Assembly: GCA_964515905.1 (NCBI GenBank)
Contig: CAZEWK010000072.1
Location: 7,634 to 71,633, forward strand
Direction of reading: 5' to 3'
Source: GCA-2712985 sp964515905
GTDB taxonomy: Bacteria > Pseudomonadota > Alphaproteobacteria > UBA7887
DNA length: 64,000 bases
The position numbers were made by a program, and so were the translations under genes. Numbering within the stretch: the first letter of the stretch is position 1; every line of letters starts with the position of its first letter. Shown here one piece after another: positions 37,713-46,177 of the stretch. The notes under the pieces were generated by a model, which was not told the origin of the DNA, did no database searches, and saw only the letters and a program-made list of their open reading frames with translations.

Positions 37713-38606
37713 ATGGCCAAAACTCAAATAATCGACGGGAAAACAATTGCATCCCGTCAACGAGCTGCAGTGGCCAAAGCTGTAGCCTACCTTGCTGCAG
37801 AACACAACCTTTCCCCTGGTCTGGCTGTGGTCCTAGTTGGCAACGATCCAGCCAGCGAGATTTATACGCGCAATAAAATTTTGCAAACGACTGATGTTGG
37901 AATGAATAGTCTGCACGAACAACTTCCCATAGACACGTCGGAACATGATTTACTCACCAAGATTGACGAGCTAAATCGTGACGCGATGGTCAACGGGATC
38001 TTGGTTCAACTGCCACTGCCTCATCAGATCAACCCAGATATTGTGATCAACCAAATTGACCCGACAAAAGATGTAGATGGCTTCCATCCATTGAATGCAG
38101 GCGCCTTGGCAAATGGTGAGGGCAAGCTCACCCCATGTACCCCACAGGGATGTGTACTGTTGTTAAAGAAAACTATAGGCAACCTTGCCGGAGCAAACGC
38201 TATTGTAATTGGAAGATCAAACATAGTTGGAAAACCAGTGGCCCAAATGTTATTGCAAGAACACTGTACCGTAACTATTGCACACTCCCAGTCACAGGAT
38301 CTGCCTGCACTCTGTCGGCGCAGCGACATAATAGTGGCAGCAGCAGGTAAACCCGAAATGGTGCGAGGCAGCTGGATTAAGCCTGGGGCTGTCGTAATTG
38401 ATGTTGGAATCAATCGTGTAGAACACTCGGGGGATAAGCCTCAGATCGTCGGAGACGTGGCGTTCAGTGAAGCATTGGACGTGGCCGGGGCCATCACGCC
38501 GGTACCAGGGGGTGTAGGACCTATGACCATTGCTTGTTTACTCAAAAACTGTGTTAGAGCTAGCTGCGAACAAAATAATATTCCTCTGCCTAACTTAAAC
38601 CCATAG
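37713..38606 (+). CDS. folD: Methylene-THF dehydrogenase / methenyl-THF cyclohydrolase
   Basis: Bifunctional one-carbon enzyme that interconverts methylene-, methenyl- and formyl-tetrahydrofolate with NADP. The 297-residue protein has SEIYTRNKILQ (catalytic Lys region), LVQLPLPHQIN, DVDGFHPLNAG and the dinucleotide-binding VIGRSNIVGKPVAQML, ending with TPVPGGVGPMTIACLL. A GGAG site precedes the ATG. It is convergent with dksA. Confidence 0.97.
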   Translation: MAKTQIIDGKTIASRQRAAVAKAVAYLAAEHNLSPGLAVVLVGNDPASEIYTRNKILQTTDVGMNSLHEQLPIDTSEHDLLTKIDELNRDAMVNGILVQLPLPHQINPDIVINQIDPTKDVDGFHPLNAGALANGEGKLTPCTPQGCVLLLKKTIGNLAGANAIVIGRSNIVGKPVAQMLLQEHCTVTIAHSQSQDLPALCRRSDIIVAAAGKPEMVRGSWIKPGAVVIDVGINRVEHSGDKPQIVGDVAFSEALDVAGAITPVPGGVGPMTIACLLKNCVRASCEQNNIPLPNLNP

Positions 38607-38691
38607 CCAATGTCCAATTTGCTTTGTCCCTTAGTGGGGATTGTGTACTTTCCATTAACGCTGTTTAATTCGGTTGCTATACTTATCCAAG

Positions 38692-39168
38692 TTAGTCGTC
38701 GTTGTACGTCTTTTCCATCCGCTCGTGTCGCTCTTGCGCATCTATTGTTAGGGTTGCCACTGGACGCGCCTCTAATCGATTCAAGCCGATAGGATCACCC
38801 GTTTCTTCACAGTAACCATAGCTGCCATCTTCTATTCTTTGGAGAGCCGCCTGAATCTTAGATAAAAGTTTACGCTCCCGGTCGCGACTTCTGAGCTCAA
38901 TAAGCCTTCCACTTTCAATGGAGGCTCGGTCTCCTATATCAGGAGCCTGACCCATCTCTTCCCGCAAATTCATGATCGTCTGGGAAGACTCAGCAAGAAT
39001 TTCTTCTCGCCAACCAATCAACTTCTGCTTGAAATATTCCTGCTGTACGGGATTCATGAATTCTTCGTCAACAGTAGGACGATAGTCCGTTGGCACAACG
39101 ACGGGTTTGCGTTTCCGCACCCTTTTCGAGACCTTTGCAGATTTACCGTTATTTTTGCGTGCGGCCAT
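38692..39168 (-). CDS. dksA: RNA polymerase-binding transcription factor DksA
   Basis: Binds the secondary channel of RNA polymerase and works with ppGpp. The 158-residue protein has the coiled-coil tip DIGDRA (Asp77, Asp80, Ala82), matching the functional D-x-x-D-x-A. The zinc-finger region keeps only one cysteine (Cys120 in YCEETGDPIGLNRLEARP); this one-cysteine form is known in alphaproteobacteria. The ATG at 39168 has GGGAGG just upstream; the open frame to 39459 is not coding-like before that. Confidence 0.95.
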   Translation of the reverse strand: MAARKNNGKSAKVSKRVRKRKPVVVPTDYRPTVDEEFMNPVQQEYFKQKLIGWREEILAESSQTIMNLREEMGQAPDIGDRASIESGRLIELRSRDRERKLLSKIQAALQRIEDGSYGYCEETGDPIGLNRLEARPVATLTIDAQERHERMEKTYNDD

Positions 39169-39520
39169 GCCGCCTCCCTTTTTTTCACGGCCGTTCAAAC
39201 CGGGCGGAGTATATAAATCCGGACTGCTGGCTGCAACCGACACTTTTAGCCAAACAAGCAAAAAAACGTTTGACGCAAAAAGCTTATATCTGATCTTTCT
39301 GGGTACTGGAAAATTAGTGGAGGGAAATCCAATACCGAAAACTCGTGCTATCCAGCCCAACTCCACCAAAAGACAGGCCAAATCTGCTCCAGTAAATTTA
39401 CAACAAGCAATGCTCTCAGAGCTCTTGGATTGTTCCGAACTCCAAACAACCTTTCCCAATCCTTGGCGCCAAGACGCTCCCAGATCAAGGAATCATCCAC
39501 GGTTCTTTCGAATGAATCGC
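39169..39520. other. Intergenic stretch between dksA and the dioxygenase gene
   Basis: 352 bases. Open frames cross it on both strands but none has a ribosome site, family resemblance or sensible composition. Apart from the dksA promoter I see nothing in it. Confidence 0.6.
39208..39236 (-). promoter_or_regulatory. Promoter of dksA
   Basis: Minus strand: TTGCAG, a 17-base spacer and TATACT (five of six to the -10 consensus), ending 39 bases before the dksA start. Confidence 0.5.
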
Positions 39521-40252
39521 TTAACCCTGGTTGATTTGTTCCAAAAGTTCCGCCGGAGGAACCCATCCCTCAGCTAGGACGAGATCAAACCTTCCTGTTT
39601 TCGCCCCATTAGCGTTGCTCTGATCAAAAGAAACTTCTAGAGCAGAACGTTGTCCTGGTGTTAGTTCCTGCAAAAGCCGGTCAGCGTCGTTCAATGGATC
39701 ACCAGCAAAATACATCTGAGTCGTAACCGAAGGATTGAATGGAGCGCTCACATGAACATGAATATGTGGTGGTCGCATCCAAGGACCCATTGCCATATAA
39801 CTGCCCGGTTTAATGGTAACAAACCGGTACTCACCGTTTTCATCCGTCGATACACGAGCGTAGCCTTGAAAATTAGGATCTAGTGGACGATCCTCCGCAC
39901 CATCTCTTGGGTGGGCATACCTTCCGTTAGCATTAGCCTGCCATATCTCCAAGACACAACCTCCTACAGGATTGCATTTAGCATCTGTGACTTGACCTGT
40001 GATTTCAATTACTTCACCAGAAGCGCGTCCACTACCCCCTGCAACTCGGGTGAGATCCCAATCCTGTTCATCTACAACCACGGGATAAAACGGTCCATCC
40101 ACCTGGGCTGCTGTCAAAGAACAAGCCGCCTGCACCGCTGAAGGAACCGACACCATCGCAGCGCCGGAGGCCAATCCTGTTAGCACTCTTCGTCGACTGA
40201 CAATCGGGTAACTTACCTTCCTCGCCAATTCTTTGTTGTCGTCCATTAACAT
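39521..40252 (-). CDS. Exported intradiol ring-cleavage dioxygenase-like protein
   Basis: 243 residues. A twin-arginine signal, VSRRRVLTGLASGAAM (residues 18-33), ends near VQA-A at about 42. The mature part is an intradiol dioxygenase fold: VDGPFYP, GRYAHPRD (Tyr112), KPGSYMAMGPW (Tyr152) and RPPHIHVHV (His163, His165), the expected two-Tyr two-His Fe(III) ligands as in protocatechuate 3,4-dioxygenase. Exported members of this family are poorly characterised; the substrate may be a catechol-type compound met in the periplasm. Confidence 0.85.
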   Translation of the reverse strand: MLMDDNKELARKVSYPIVSRRRVLTGLASGAAMVSVPSAVQAACSLTAAQVDGPFYPVVVDEQDWDLTRVAGGSGRASGEVIEITGQVTDAKCNPVGGCVLEIWQANANGRYAHPRDGAEDRPLDPNFQGYARVSTDENGEYRFVTIKPGSYMAMGPWMRPPHIHVHVSAPFNPSVTTQMYFAGDPLNDADRLLQELTPGQRSALEVSFDQSNANGAKTGRFDLVLAEGWVPPAELLEQINQG

Positions 40253-40292
40253 TGAATCCCTCCCTCTAACTAAAAAAATTCAAAGTGAACTG

Positions 40293-40323
40293 ATTATAGG
40301 GTCTAAAATAGCCCCACTTGCAA
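40293..40323 (-). promoter_or_regulatory. Possible promoter of the dioxygenase gene
   Basis: A perfect TATAAT (minus strand) lies 41 bases before the start. The best -35, TTGCAA, is 19 bases further up, which is long. Confidence 0.33.
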
Positions 40324-40417
40324 GATTTCTTAAGCCGGGATCGATCTTTGCAAGGCAGCATTGTCCTAGCCTCTAGCCAAGCCAAAAATAAATCAAATAA
40401 ACCCCAGCTTTCTGAGC

Positions 40418-42733
40418 CTACTTACTATTTCGATCGAGCTTCATCAGGAGAGGAGGCAGGAACAAGAAATCCGCTATCAAGGCAAATGCGATCGTTACGG
40501 AGCTTAAAAGTCCCATATCCGAGTTCACTTTAAAGCTTGAAATGGCTAATGCACCAAACCCTGTAACCAACGTAACGGATGTGATAGAGAGGGCTACCCC
40601 GACAGTTCTAAATGCGTATCGAGTTGCTTCAACGCTATTCATTCCGAGCTCTCTCTGCGCTCGCAAGTATTTGCTCAAAAAATGAACCGTGTCATCTACC
40701 ACAATCCCAAGGGTCATGGCCAAGACAATAGCTATTGATAAACCAACATTCCCATTGAAATACCCCCATAACCCAAAAGCCATCGCGGCAGGGAATAAAT
40801 TTGGGATCAAACTTAGTAAACCCATCTTTAGGCTACGTAACGCAAATATAAGAATGAGGGATATTACGAATAGTGCGGTGATGGATCCCCCTAACATAGA
40901 TTCTATATTGCGACCGGAGATGTGCGAAAACACTACCGATAACCCCGTCCCTGGCGCATGTGCTTTTGGCATATTCTCTGACAACCATTTTTGTGCGCGA
41001 GCGTCCAGTTGCCGGATTTCCTTCGAGGAAATTTCTTTCACCGAGACCATAAGCTGACTTGCCGACTTTGGAACATTAATTTGGTTATTCAAATCCAGGC
41101 CGTACGGTAACGACATTTCGTATAGGAGAAGATATTGTGCCGCGAGATCGCGCTCCTCTGGGAGACTATAAAATGCGGGATCATCACCATTCATACTTTG
41201 ATTAAGCCGCTTAAAAACTTCGGTAATCGCTGCCACATGTGTGACTTTAGGCTGGGATTTGAACCATCGTCCGAAATTTTCCAAGTTCCTAAGGTATTCG
41301 GGATCCGAAATGCCACCTTCTTCCAGAGCCGGGACAGAGTACTGTAGCATTTGCAAGCCATTCAAATTCGCTTCTGTAAAGTCCGATGTCACACGGATAG
41401 GAACGGAAGTATCAAAATACTTTAGAAAATTGTCATCTAAGTCTATCCGGGAAATTCCGAATACCAGCAACACGATGGCGGCTCCTGTACCCCAAAAGAG
41501 TTTGTCCCGGTTGGTCACAACAAAGTTAGCAAGCCCATCCATCACACGGCTTCCAATGCCGCTGCCTTCGGGGACTCTAGCCGGTAAAATAGCGATCAAG
41601 GCAGGCAATAAAGTTACAGAAAGAACGAAAGCAGCCATGACCCCAGTAGCAACGATGTTTCCGAGCAAACGGAATGGCGGGGCGTCAGAAAAATTCATGC
41701 ACAGAAATCCTATGGCGGTGGTAATGCTAGTAATAAATACTGGCGCAATATTAATTCTTAGCGCCTCAACCAATGCATCGTTTTTTTCAGTGCCCCCCTG
41801 CATAGACAACCGCATACTAGCTAGTATATGGACACTATGCGCCACAGAGAGCGTAAGAATGATAATTGGCGATATCTCCGAAGAAGGCGCAAGCACGGCC
41901 TTAGCCCAACCAAAAACCCCCAAAGCTCCAAACACGGACATAAGTATTACCACCAAAGTTGCAAAAGTGCCCGAAATAGTCCGTGTTGAAATCCCTATAA
42001 TCACTAATATGAACAAGAACATTAGTGGAAACAAAGTTTGAAGGTCTTTCATTGGTATCTCGACGAAAGCCATATTGAGAGCAACGCTACCTTGAAGATA
42101 GACTTCAATATTTGGGTATCTCGCTTCAAACCTTTCCTTGAGACCACGAGCAAAAACCATAATTTCAGGGACTTCATTAAGGGACTTCTCTGGCTTGATA
42201 ACCAGCACCTGTACTGCCGTAACGTGTGCTTCACGTGACAACAACCTACCAACCAGCGCTGGCCGATCCATAGCAACTGCTCGAACGTCAGCGAGTTCTT
42301 CATCATTGTATGCCACAGCGCCCTGGACTAGGTCATGAACGACCAGATCATCCCCATCTGCTCGTGTATTTTGATAATTGCTAACGGAGTCGACCCGGGT
42401 TGAGTAGGGTGTTTGCCAACTCTGTTCGGTAAGCCATTCAACAGCGTTTAGAGTATCGCGAGTAAATACATTTCTGTCCTTCGGCACTAAAATGAACAGT
42501 AAATTCTCTGTTTTCACGTACGTATTTTCAAGTTGTTCAAGAGCTAATAGGTGGGGATTTTCCTCACTGAAAAAAACTCGTGCATCTGGATTCATTGTTA
42601 AAAAACGAATGCCCGAAGCAGCCACCAAAAAGAGTGATAGCGACAACGTGAGAACCAACCAACGATTCCGAGTGACCCATCGGCCGTACAAAACAGCACT
42701 CGTGTCAGATCCAGTAGAGATTATATCGGGCAT
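40418..42733 (-). CDS. MMPL/RND-superfamily exporter
   Basis: 771-residue inner-membrane protein with the RND layout of two repeats, each one membrane helix, a large periplasmic loop and five further helices: helix 1 near residues 26-46 (WLVLTLSLSLFLVAASGIRFL), a five-helix bundle near 230-390, a helix near 415 (LFWGTGAAIVLLVFGI), and a last bundle near 640-765. The segment LAMTLGIVVDDTVHFLSKYL carries the acidic residues of the proton relay. Relatives move lipids or hydrophobic compounds (HpnN and MmpL types); the cargo is unknown. It is followed by the dioxygenase gene on the same strand. Confidence 0.88.
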   Translation of the reverse strand: MPDIISTGSDTSAVLYGRWVTRNRWLVLTLSLSLFLVAASGIRFLTMNPDARVFFSEENPHLLALEQLENTYVKTENLLFILVPKDRNVFTRDTLNAVEWLTEQSWQTPYSTRVDSVSNYQNTRADGDDLVVHDLVQGAVAYNDEELADVRAVAMDRPALVGRLLSREAHVTAVQVLVIKPEKSLNEVPEIMVFARGLKERFEARYPNIEVYLQGSVALNMAFVEIPMKDLQTLFPLMFLFILVIIGISTRTISGTFATLVVILMSVFGALGVFGWAKAVLAPSSEISPIIILTLSVAHSVHILASMRLSMQGGTEKNDALVEALRINIAPVFITSITTAIGFLCMNFSDAPPFRLLGNIVATGVMAAFVLSVTLLPALIAILPARVPEGSGIGSRVMDGLANFVVTNRDKLFWGTGAAIVLLVFGISRIDLDDNFLKYFDTSVPIRVTSDFTEANLNGLQMLQYSVPALEEGGISDPEYLRNLENFGRWFKSQPKVTHVAAITEVFKRLNQSMNGDDPAFYSLPEERDLAAQYLLLYEMSLPYGLDLNNQINVPKSASQLMVSVKEISSKEIRQLDARAQKWLSENMPKAHAPGTGLSVVFSHISGRNIESMLGGSITALFVISLILIFALRSLKMGLLSLIPNLFPAAMAFGLWGYFNGNVGLSIAIVLAMTLGIVVDDTVHFLSKYLRAQRELGMNSVEATRYAFRTVGVALSITSVTLVTGFGALAISSFKVNSDMGLLSSVTIAFALIADFLFLPPLLMKLDRNSK

Positions 42734-42808
42734 TAGTTTGTTCCCTTGCTATAAATTTCGGACAAAGACTTTGCCGATTTAAAATCGTTTTACAATGGAA
42801 TAAATTTT

Positions 42809-44236
42809 TTAGTCCTCGAGTATCATTTTTCGGGCGGTTATTTTTATTTGATCCCAAAGAGCTTCTACATGGCACCACCTAGTTCTAGTTTGGCCGATCG
42901 AAATTCGAATTGTAAAAACACCATTTAATCTCGTATGGGTTATATAAGCTCCACCACCACTATTGATTCTTTCAACGAGCCGTTCATTCAAGCAATCCAA
43001 CTGTTTTGATTTTCTCTGTCCTTGGGGACAATACCGAAAGCAAACGAGAGCTAGTGGCGTTGGAGCAAGGCATTCAAAATCGCGTTCCAAGTCAATTAAC
43101 CGAGCCAGTTCTTGCGCATATTTGATATGGGTACGAACCATATCACGGAGCTGCTCTATCCCATAAGAACGAAGTACGAACCAAAGCTTCAATGCCCGGA
43201 ATCTCCGTCCCAAGGGTACACCCCAATCTCGATAATTACGTTCAGTGCTTCCCCTCAAGCTTTTCAAATACTCCGGAAGAATTGACAAAGTTTTGAGTAA
43301 TACCTCCGGGGATTTCACAAAATACGCTGAACAATCAAAGTTTGTGAACAACCACTTATGGGGGTTAAATACAAAACTGTCGACGCCCTCCACTCCCTCA
43401 ATCATCCAACGAAACTCGGGGTTGATCAAAGCGCTCCCAGCCCAAGCGGCATCAACATGAAGCCACACTTGGTGTCGCTTGCAAATATTTGCAATCTCCT
43501 TCAACGGGTCGATCGCCGAACTACTCGTGGTTCCCAATACGGCAACAACACAAATTGGCAGCCGCCCCGCAGCTATATCAACCTCTATGGCTTCTGTCAG
43601 CGCACGTGTGTCCATTGCAAAACTGTCGGTTACCGGCACTTGACGGAAGTTATTTTCCCCTAAGCCAGCAATCCTGACATTCTTCTCAACAGATGAATGG
43701 CACTCGGTTGAACCATATATGATCATTTTTGGCCCACCGCTCAAACCGGAAGAATTGCCTTGCCAATTTGTTGCACGCTCACGAGCACTGAGAATTGCAC
43801 ATAACGTTGCGGAAGACGCCGAATCTTGGATAACACCCTCAAATTGAGAAGGAAGCCCTATGAGTACGCGCAGCCACTCCATCATACGGTGCTCCAACTC
43901 CGTACCCGCCGGAGATGTTTCCCAACTCATACATTGTGCACCGATTGTGGCAGTAAGCATCTCTGCCAATACCGACGGAGGGCTGGAATTAGCAGGAAAG
44001 TAGGCAAAGAAGGAGGGGTGTTGCCAGTGCGACATACCGGGAAGAATGATTTCCTTAAAATCGTCAAAAATTTGTTGAAACTCTTCGCCTTCTATGGGCG
44101 CTTCCAGTGGTAATCGTTCCGATATCTCATTGAAACCAACTTGTGACCGAACTGGATAAGCCTCTATATTATTTAAATAATCTGCCATCCAGTCTACCAA
44201 TCCATGAGCGTTTCTCCGGAAATTTTCGATATCCAT
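42809..44236 (-). CDS. Group II pyridoxal-dependent amino-acid decarboxylase
   Basis: 475 residues, similar to aromatic-L-amino-acid decarboxylases. The cofactor lysine is Lys294 in FNPHKWLFTNFD; the ring-stacking His180 (STECHSSVEK) and the Asp262 that holds the pyridine nitrogen (LHVDAAWAG) are present. Possible products are tryptamine, tyramine, dopamine or phenylethylamine; sequence alone does not decide. It lies just upstream of the MMPL exporter gene on the same strand (75 bases apart), so co-transcription is possible. Confidence 0.9.
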   Translation of the reverse strand: MDIENFRRNAHGLVDWMADYLNNIEAYPVRSQVGFNEISERLPLEAPIEGEEFQQIFDDFKEIILPGMSHWQHPSFFAYFPANSSPPSVLAEMLTATIGAQCMSWETSPAGTELEHRMMEWLRVLIGLPSQFEGVIQDSASSATLCAILSARERATNWQGNSSGLSGGPKMIIYGSTECHSSVEKNVRIAGLGENNFRQVPVTDSFAMDTRALTEAIEVDIAAGRLPICVVAVLGTTSSSAIDPLKEIANICKRHQVWLHVDAAWAGSALINPEFRWMIEGVEGVDSFVFNPHKWLFTNFDCSAYFVKSPEVLLKTLSILPEYLKSLRGSTERNYRDWGVPLGRRFRALKLWFVLRSYGIEQLRDMVRTHIKYAQELARLIDLERDFECLAPTPLALVCFRYCPQGQRKSKQLDCLNERLVERINSGGGAYITHTRLNGVFTIRISIGQTRTRWCHVEALWDQIKITARKMILED

Positions 44237-44293
44237 TTCTCAAACCTTTACAAAAAGTTTAACCGTATTATCAATTAGTAACCGTACATCATA

Positions 44294-44959
44294 ATGAATG
44301 ACCCGCTTATCAAAATGAAGAAGATACTGACACATACTGCTAACCCCCCACCTTATTGGGCAAAGGCCCGGCGATTTCTGCTAAAAGAAGATCCTATTCT
44401 TGCTGAGATCTTAAAACGCCATCGTTCTGAAAAACTAATTCCTCGAAAAGACGCTTTCTTGTCACTTGCCCGATCCATTGTGGGACAACAGATATCGGTC
44501 AAGGCCGCCCAAAGCGTGTGGGATAAGTTATCCGTGGAACTTAGAGAAATAACTTCTGTAACCGTTGCTTCAACTAAAATAGAGCGCCTGAGAAGATGTG
44601 GGCTTTCAAAACAAAAGGCCTCTTATCTTCTAGAACTAGCAATGCATTTTGATCAAGGTTCTATTAATATCAAAGAATGGCAAAACCTAGACGATCAAGA
44701 AATAGTGAAGCTGTTAACAAAATTCAGAGGAATTGGGCCTTGGACAGCAGAAATGTTCTTAATTTTTCATATGGAACGACCTGACGTTTTTCCTATAGCA
44801 GATCTCGGAGTCCAAAAAGCAATGCGTGTGCATTTCAACAACGGAAAAACAATGTCAAAAGAAAAAATGGTGGCTAGAGCCGAGCAATGGAGGCCGTGGC
44901 GATCTGTTGCGGTATGGTATTTATGGCGGAGTTTGGATCCTTTGCCCGTCGATTATTGA
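44294..44959 (+). CDS. DNA-3-methyladenine glycosylase II-like (AlkA family)
   Basis: 221-residue base-excision repair enzyme of the HhH-GPD fold. Visible features are SLARSIVGQQISVKAAQSVW, the helix-hairpin-helix LTKFRGIGPWTAEMFLIF and the catalytic Asp in FPIADLGVQKAM. It lacks the N-terminal domain of E. coli AlkA and has the length of compact bacterial and yeast Mag1-type enzymes. Divergent from the decarboxylase gene; no ada box is obvious in the 57-base gap. Confidence 0.9.
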   Translation: MNDPLIKMKKILTHTANPPPYWAKARRFLLKEDPILAEILKRHRSEKLIPRKDAFLSLARSIVGQQISVKAAQSVWDKLSVELREITSVTVASTKIERLRRCGLSKQKASYLLELAMHFDQGSINIKEWQNLDDQEIVKLLTKFRGIGPWTAEMFLIFHMERPDVFPIADLGVQKAMRVHFNNGKTMSKEKMVARAEQWRPWRSVAVWYLWRSLDPLPVDY

Positions 44960-45073
44960 AGGAAGACGTCTATATACAAGTGCAAGATCGGTTACATCAC
45001 CTCGAAATATGATATAAGTCGAAGTTATAAGGTCACGTACTTGAGCGCATCCAGCCCCTGGGATCATTAATAA

Positions 45074-46177
45074 ATGAATGCACTAGTAGTAAAAACGGCT
45101 ATTTTGGCGGCACTAATCGTATTCTATGCTCGTCCCTTAAGCGCGCAACAAGAAGCCATAGTGGGAGTTGATCAGGTAATACTAGAGCCACTATCACAGA
45201 CACAACCAATCATCGGACAATTCGTGGCCCGTCAGGCAGGTATAGTGTCGGCAAGAGTCGCGGGAACCGTGACCGAGGTGCGCATGGACGTCGGAGACCG
45301 TGTCCAACTGGGCGACATTTTGGCCATTATAGATCTCGACAGAATGACCCTTCTCAGAAACGCGGCAAAAGCGCGATCGGATCAGGCGAAGGCCCAGGAG
45401 GATGCGGCACTCGCACGATTTAATAAACGCCAAAATGAATTATCCCGTATTGAAGGCATCAGGGACTCTGCTGCCTACAGCGAAGCAAAACATGACGAAG
45501 CAATCCAAAATGTTTTCGAGGCAGAGGCTGAAGCAGTTGCTGCAACAGCACGGTTTGTAGAAGCTCATGCCATGTCTATGCTGGCCGAAGGAAATTTAAT
45601 CAATGCCCGAGTGCGAGCACCATACGACGGCGTAGTGCGGACACGCTACACTGAAAAAGGCTCTTATCTAAAGACTGGAGATCCTGTGCTGGATCTTGTC
45701 AACGACACAGACATCGAAATCGAGGTATTCGTCCCTTCTAATAGAGTACCTGGATTAATACCTGGCACACGCATTCAAATTCAACCTTCCGACGGAACCA
45801 CACAAACAGCAGTTGTGCGTGGTATTGGCGCCGAAGAGAATTCGGCTTCTAGGACTAGGCTAATCCGATTCGTTCCTGAAATAATGGAAGGGGCAAAATA
45901 CGGAGTAGGAGAATCGGTTGATGCCCTTCTACCGTTGGGATTACCAAGGGACACGGTTACAGTGCACAAGGATGCAGTCCTAAAACGCCAAGGGATGTCT
46001 CTAGTATATGTAGTAGACGAAGAGAACACTGCACAGATTCGACCGGTTGACCTCGGGGATGCAATCGGAACTCGCTTTGAGGTTCTTTCAGGGCTATCCG
46101 TTGGCGAAACCGTGGTTACGAGAGGAAATGAGCGGTTGAGGCCAGGGCAAGCCGTTCGGCTTGGAAGCGAAGAATAA
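45074..46177 (+). CDS. RND efflux periplasmic adaptor subunit
   Basis: 367 residues. An N-terminal signal peptide (LVVKTAILAALIVFYARPLSA) is followed by the membrane-fusion-protein layout: barrel-sandwich half (GIVSARVAGTVTEVRMDVGDRVQLGD), an alpha-helical hairpin (about 95-170), the second lipoyl half (INARVRAPYDGVVRTRYTEKGSYL), beta-barrel and membrane-proximal domains. No lipobox cysteine. It directly precedes the pump gene and no outer-membrane factor gene is nearby. Confidence 0.92.
   Translation: MNALVVKTAILAALIVFYARPLSAQQEAIVGVDQVILEPLSQTQPIIGQFVARQAGIVSARVAGTVTEVRMDVGDRVQLGDILAIIDLDRMTLLRNAAKARSDQAKAQEDAALARFNKRQNELSRIEGIRDSAAYSEAKHDEAIQNVFEAEAEAVAATARFVEAHAMSMLAEGNLINARVRAPYDGVVRTRYTEKGSYLKTGDPVLDLVNDTDIEIEVFVPSNRVPGLIPGTRIQIQPSDGTTQTAVVRGIGAEENSASRTRLIRFVPEIMEGAKYGVGESVDALLPLGLPRDTVTVHKDAVLKRQGMSLVYVVDEENTAQIRPVDLGDAIGTRFEVLSGLSVGETVVTRGNERLRPGQAVRLGSEE

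Noticed and set aside
39348..39566. Minus-strand frame between the dioxygenase gene and dksA
   Set aside because: Starts inside the dioxygenase gene, no ribosome site, Trp/Leu-rich tail unlike a real protein.
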